Below, one piece after another: positions 60,443 through 64,000 of a stretch of 64,000 nt of DNA. The position numbers were made by a program, and so were the translations under genes. Source of the stretch: Notospermus geniculatus (Eukaryota > Nemertea > Pilidiophora > Heteronemertea > Lineidae); assembly GCA_002633025.1 (NCBI GenBank), contig NMRB01000116.1:89984-153983 (forward strand), in the 5' to 3' direction. Under the pieces are notes generated by a model. The model had not been told where the DNA came from. It made no database searches and saw nothing but the letters and a program-made list of their open reading frames with translations. How positions within the stretch are numbered: the stretch's first letter is position 1; each line of letters opens with the position of its first letter.

Positions 60443-61250
60443 TAAGCCCCGTTTCCACATGAGCGTTTTACGCCGCATTTTGACGCTTCGCCCATTGTTT
60501 GGAAGCAGAACGGCGGAAAATAACAGCATCACGCAGCGTGAAACGCGCATGTGGAAACGGGCTTTTAAAGGGCCCGTTTCCACATGAGCGTACTACGCTG
60601 CGTGATGCGTTAAATCTTTTGTTATTTTCCGCCGCTCTGCTTTCAAACAATGGGCGAAGCGTCAAAACTCAGCGTAATACGCTCATGTGGACACAAGCCT
60701 TTAAAGGCCTGGGTCCACATGTGCGTTTTACGCTGCGTTTTGACGCTTCGCCCATTGTTTGGAAGCAGAGCTGCGGAAAATAACAAAAGATTTAACGCAT
60801 CATGCAGCGTAAAACGCACATGTGGAAAAGGCCTTAAGGCCCGTTTCCACAGAAGCGGTAGTGTGAGCGTTTTGACGCTTTGCCCATTGTTTGGAAGCAG
60901 AGCGGCGGAAAATAACAAAAGATTTGACGCATCACGCAGCGTGAAACGCGTCTGTGGAAACGAGCCTTTAAAGTCTGCCGTCCACATGTGCGTTTTACGC
61001 TGCGTGATGCGTCAAATCTTTTGTTATTTTCCGCCGCTCTGCTTATCCAAACAATGGGCGAAGCGTCATAACGCAGCGTAAAACGCACAAATGTGGGCCC
61101 AGACCTTTAAAGGCCCGTTTCCGCATGCGCGTTTTACATGTACGCTGCGTTATGACGCTTCGCCCATTATTTCGAAGCAGAGCGGCGGAAAATAACAAAA
61201 GATTTTACGCATTACGCAGCGTAGTACGCACATGTGGGAAAAGGCCTTGA
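60443..61250. mobile_element. Head-to-tail array of six related MITEs (GGCCCGTTTCCACATGAGCG)
   Basis: Unit borders fall near 60443, 60567, 60702, 60835, 60969, 61108 and 61250. Each unit has inverted ends (GGCCCGTTTCCACAT and mirror) and a GCCCATTGTTTGGAAGCAGA centre in either orientation. Internal borders all contain TTAA. Confidence 0.9.
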
Positions 61251-61256
61251 GAGGTG

Positions 61257-61346
61257 TACAAGCCATGCAGCCCGCTGCCCGATCCTGGCACTGACCAAAG
61301 TCCCGATCACTCGCAGATTCTTCTGCATGAGCTCATCCGCCGCTGA
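61257..61346 (-). other. Short stretch with splice-like borders, open on both strands
   Basis: On the minus strand TTCTTATTTCAG precedes a frame reading ADELMQKNLRVIGTLVSARI, then GQRAAWLVHLS. On the plus strand the same bases are also open and end at a perfect ATAGGTAAGT donor at about 61361. No family is recognised. It abuts the MITE array and may be an orphan exon on either strand or noise. Confidence 0.2.
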
Positions 61347-61636
61347 AATAAGAACCATTTATAGGTAAGTGGTCCCAATGAGAAAAACATATTGGCCGAC
61401 AAATATTGATGGTAAGTGACGTCCTTTTATAAATCTAGATGAGCCCATTTGTTTGTTGACTTCAGAGAGAGTCAGAGATTGAATTTTTGGTCGTGAATAA
61501 AATCCAAGGTCGTATTTGAAGTGCTGAACAGTGTCAATTACGGCAAAGATAAAGTGAGTTTAATCCATCTATATGTACCAATATGGAAGAGCTTTCTACA
61601 GGAACCTGACGGGAAATTGTAAACCCAACCTTATAC

Positions 61637-62165
61637 ACCAAAATCGCAGTTGTAAGGTCACAGAGGTATGGCATTGATGGTACCGTCTTCCCCGTGTAAC
61701 GTTTTTCAGTGTGGCAGGTTGAGGTGACTGAAATGTGGCATTGCCGGGGTCGACCTGTTGGTGATGATCGGCATTGCTGACCACACAGCAGGCTGTTGAT
61801 ATCTTCGAGCCGAAGTCCTGACACTGACGCTTTTAAAGGAGCTCGACGTCCAAGTTGTAAACAAACTGTTTTGTTTACAAACAGTGGCCAGCAAACTAGT
61901 TTTATTCCTTCGTGAAGGTGGCAGCACCAGTAACGCCCCGTGATCGTTAGACTGGTGCCCGGTCCAATGCAACTCATTCACGATATTCAGGTCGGTATAT
62001 ATCACCGACAATAGGTGGCAGCACCGCAGGCGTCGCGTGGATAGAGAACCAGTGAGTGAGTGTTTACAACTTGGACGTCCAGCTCCTTTAATATGATGAT
62101 GCTGGCGGAGCTAGATCTCAGTGGAAAAGCCTGGTCTCTGTCACCCTACAGTTGCGAATTTGCTG
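61637..62165. mobile_element. Family D element, copy 5, interrupted
   Basis: ACACCAAAATCGCAGTTGTA, GACCACACAGCAGGCTGTTG and TACAGTTGCGAATTTGCTG define the copy. It is split by 61833-62092. Confidence 0.75.
61833..62092. mobile_element. Foldback element TTAAAGGAGCTCGACGTCCA, complete
   Basis: TTTAAAGGAGCTCGACGTCC and GGACGTCCAGCTCCTTTAA are mirror ends; both arms continue as AGTTGTAAACA and TGTTTACAACT. A second copy at 18982-19056 is cut by the assembly gap. Confidence 0.8.
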
Positions 62166-63081
62166 TACATGTATGTCCACGACACGACACATGGTTTGGA
62201 TCGTCGACTCTTGGTTGCTGAAGAATTGAAATGAAAGTGACTGGCGGCGAAACCATAGGGAAATAGACTACATATCAAGTGCAGATGAGAGAAAGTGAGA
62301 AAAAGAGAGAGAAAAGAGAAAAGAAAAAGAGAGAGAAAGAGTTACGCTTTGTGTAGGCCTAATGCATCCTCTTGCAACAGGTCCTCTAAAACGCGCTCCC
62401 CTATTCGCACGTCCGAGGCCCTGTTGAAATTGGCGCCTTTTCGCTGTGGAACTAGCGACAGAAAATCTGTCGCTGAAAACAACCAATCACAGCGAAGCTT
62501 CTATCCCGCCATTGTCACTCCCAAATATGGTGGTTTCAAACCTTCCTCGATTCGCTGACAAACTCGCTGGATTTTTTAATATTCCTGAATTAACTTCGCG
62601 TAAAAATGGTTGTCATGGATTATCTAGATAATGGGTAAGTACCGACGGGTTCAAAACACGAAGGTATGATCCAGTTCATGTGTTTGGGCAGCTATCATTC
62701 CGACAGCATGCATAAATTATGGAATGAGATGCATTGCTATGAGACTGGTACCCGGTAACTCATAACACCAGATATATGTGCATACGTTACAGCACTAGGC
62801 GCGATGTCTGCCCATTACATCAAGTGGCGATCCCCCACTGCATTGCATGGTTTATTCGTGAATTACCAGTTGGCGAGTACACATGAGGGAACAGCCCTCT
62901 TCCCCACCGAAACGGGGTGGGTTTCCCCAGGGCATTGTAACGCGCTATGCAGAGTGGAAATGCCCTGGGTTCCCAGGATGTGTGTAATGCGGATAGGCGC
63001 TGTCAATTGTTGATTACCGAGTGGGTTGAAGAGCAATATCCGATTTCATAGAGCGTGTTAGCGGTCACTTCACGCGATCAC
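62166..63081. other. No gene recognised
   Basis: This stretch holds the GA-rich tract and moderately GC-rich sequence. Frames at 62295-62631 have no recognisable domain. Confidence 0.4.
62283..62342 (+). repeat. Purine-rich low-complexity (GA-rich) tract
   Basis: GAGAGAAAGTGAGAAAAAGA and on for about 60 bases. Confidence 0.9.
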
Positions 63082-63175
63082 CATCCTGAAGAAATCATGT
63101 CCTCTTAGCATGGCCTCCAAACTCGCAAGCCTCGTGCGTGCCAGCAATGCTAAGAGGACCTGATTTCTTAGGATG
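63082..63175. mobile_element. Hairpin MITE, CATCCTGAGAA family, copy 3
   Basis: CATCCTGAAGAAATCATGTC is mirrored by GACCTGATTTCTTAGGATG. Arms include CCTCTTAGCAT against ATGCTAAGAGG. Confidence 0.7.
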
Positions 63176-63429
63176 CATATTCAGCTGAATTACTCGAAGG
63201 CTTCGATTTCAACAGAAATTCTATCTTCCAGAGTAAACAGAAGTAGAGTGGCCTTGATAAAAACACCACTGCTGCATTCAGAATGCCTCCACTGAGAAGA
63301 AAATCGCGATTTCACGGAAAGCCGAGATCACAAGTTTAATTTGCCAGGCAGGGCATTGACGAGAAGTGAAAAGTGCGCTGCACTGTATCCTAACCTCGCA
63401 GGCTTGAACTGTTTAAGCTTCGTAGTCTA

Positions 63430-64000
63430 CAGGGTGTTTCAAAAAAAAGTTGTCATCTCTAAAATATCTCCTAGAACCTAAACCCATGAATATTTTTGGC
63501 TCAGGTTTTGTAAGCTGCTAGGTGTAGACATACTCATAATGTTTATGTAATATTTGTATGATGGTGTCTTGTTATGAAGGAACAGTGACACCAAAAGTAA
63601 AAGGGTCCGAAGTGCAGGTGTCAGAGCTTTCCAGGAAATTCCACAAGATATGGTGATCCGTTCAGTCACCAGAATGCGAAGAAGAGATGAAATTCCTGTT
63701 AGAAACAATGGTGGCCATGTGGAAGATAGATTCCAGTAACCCTGGCTAATTCTGTATGCAACAAATGATAAATACACTTTTCATTGCTTTCTGATAGATA
63801 AATCTCTGAGATTTTTGCATTTTGCACCTGCTCAGTCCGAGGCCTCTTATTCATCCACGCCTGAAGCGGTCAGAGCCAAAATTTCTTCAGCACCTCCATA
63901 CATCCTGACCTATCTACATACCAAATCTGAGCCAAAAATATTCATGGGTTTGGGTTCTAGGAGATATTTTAGAGATGACAACTTTTTTTGAAACACCCTG
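63430..64000 (+). mobile_element. Internally deleted DNA transposon with about 90-bp terminal inverted repeats
   Basis: CAGGGTGTTTCAAAAAAAAG at 63430 is mirrored by a run ending in GAAACACCCTG exactly at base 64000. The mirrored arms extend through the AAACCCATGAATATTTTTGG block to about 63510. Both ends are therefore complete, length 571. The transposase remnant is in the middle. Confidence 0.8.
63578..63739 (+). pseudogene. Tc1/mariner-like transposase C-terminal remnant
   Basis: Inside the inverted-repeat element 63430-64000 a frame reads VRAFQEIPQDMVIRSVTRMR, then RRDEIPVRNNGGHVEDRFQ and stop at 63737. The ending (Ile-Pro-Gln-x-x-Ile-x-Arg, Arg-Arg, Asn-Gly-Gly-His-x-Glu) is the usual C-terminus of Tc1/mariner-superfamily transposases. 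The catalytic DDE region is gone, and an in-frame stop lies at 63575. The element is an internally deleted copy that must be moved by a full-length relative, if at all. Confidence 0.7.

Noticed and set aside
60499-61088. Long overlapping frames on both strands (up to 143 codons)
   Set aside because: They are translations of the six-unit MITE array; the peptide repeats follow the DNA repeats.

Overview
This window is animal nuclear DNA. It has long introns, GT-AG splice junctions, no operons, and a very high load of short palindromic mobile elements. Recurring words such as TACATGTACATGTA and GTAGGCCTAC, tRNA-derived SINEs, and the style of the two genes suggest a marine deuterostome invertebrate, most likely an echinoderm-like animal. 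That assignment is an impression from composition, not a proof. Two assembly gaps (19057-19112 and 51589-51748) and two single N positions (27990 and 34831) are present.

Two genes can be supported, both on the plus strand. The first spans about 9273-29799. It has a TATA promoter, a short exon encoding the start of a signal peptide, an intron of about 20 kb, and a second exon that completes a 73-residue secreted prepropeptide. The precursor has four Lys-Arg cleavage sites and ends in one 14-residue peptide with two cysteines and an N-terminal Gln. It looks like a neuropeptide or peptide-hormone precursor that I cannot assign to a known family; it is the most interesting object here. The second gene, 45747-54455, is a multi-exon amino acid/auxin permease family (Aa_trans; AVT/SLC32/SLC36-like) transporter. 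Most transmembrane segments are readable. One exon needs a one-base frame correction in a run of five C, and the segment around TM9-TM10 is largely lost at the second assembly gap.

Nearly everything else is repeat. I recognise at least 25 families of foldback or MITE-like elements (100-750 bp, long terminal inverted repeats, no coding capacity). Many occur in several copies and many are nested in one another: roughly 2.1-3.2 kb, 4.6-5.6 kb, 8.2-16.8 kb, 20-26 kb, 30.9-32.3 kb, 34.7-37.4 kb, 40.4-42.9 kb, 45.2-49.8 kb, 52.4-54.2 kb, 60.4-62.1 kb and 63.1-64.0 kb. There are also several tRNA-derived SINEs, repeats carrying a hammerhead-ribozyme-like core (probably Penelope-type retroelement debris), and an internally deleted DNA transposon at the right edge that keeps the C-terminus of a Tc1/mariner-like transposase.

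The two genes show no evident functional link. The repeats shape the gene structures: one lies about 20 bp upstream of the transporter's first coding exon, another begins a few bases after a splice donor, and the 20-kb intron of the peptide gene is mostly mobile DNA. Weak candidate exons (27498-27593, 58964-59194, 61257-61346, 33623-33856) are listed with low confidence. No CRISPR, rRNA, operon or prokaryotic feature is present.
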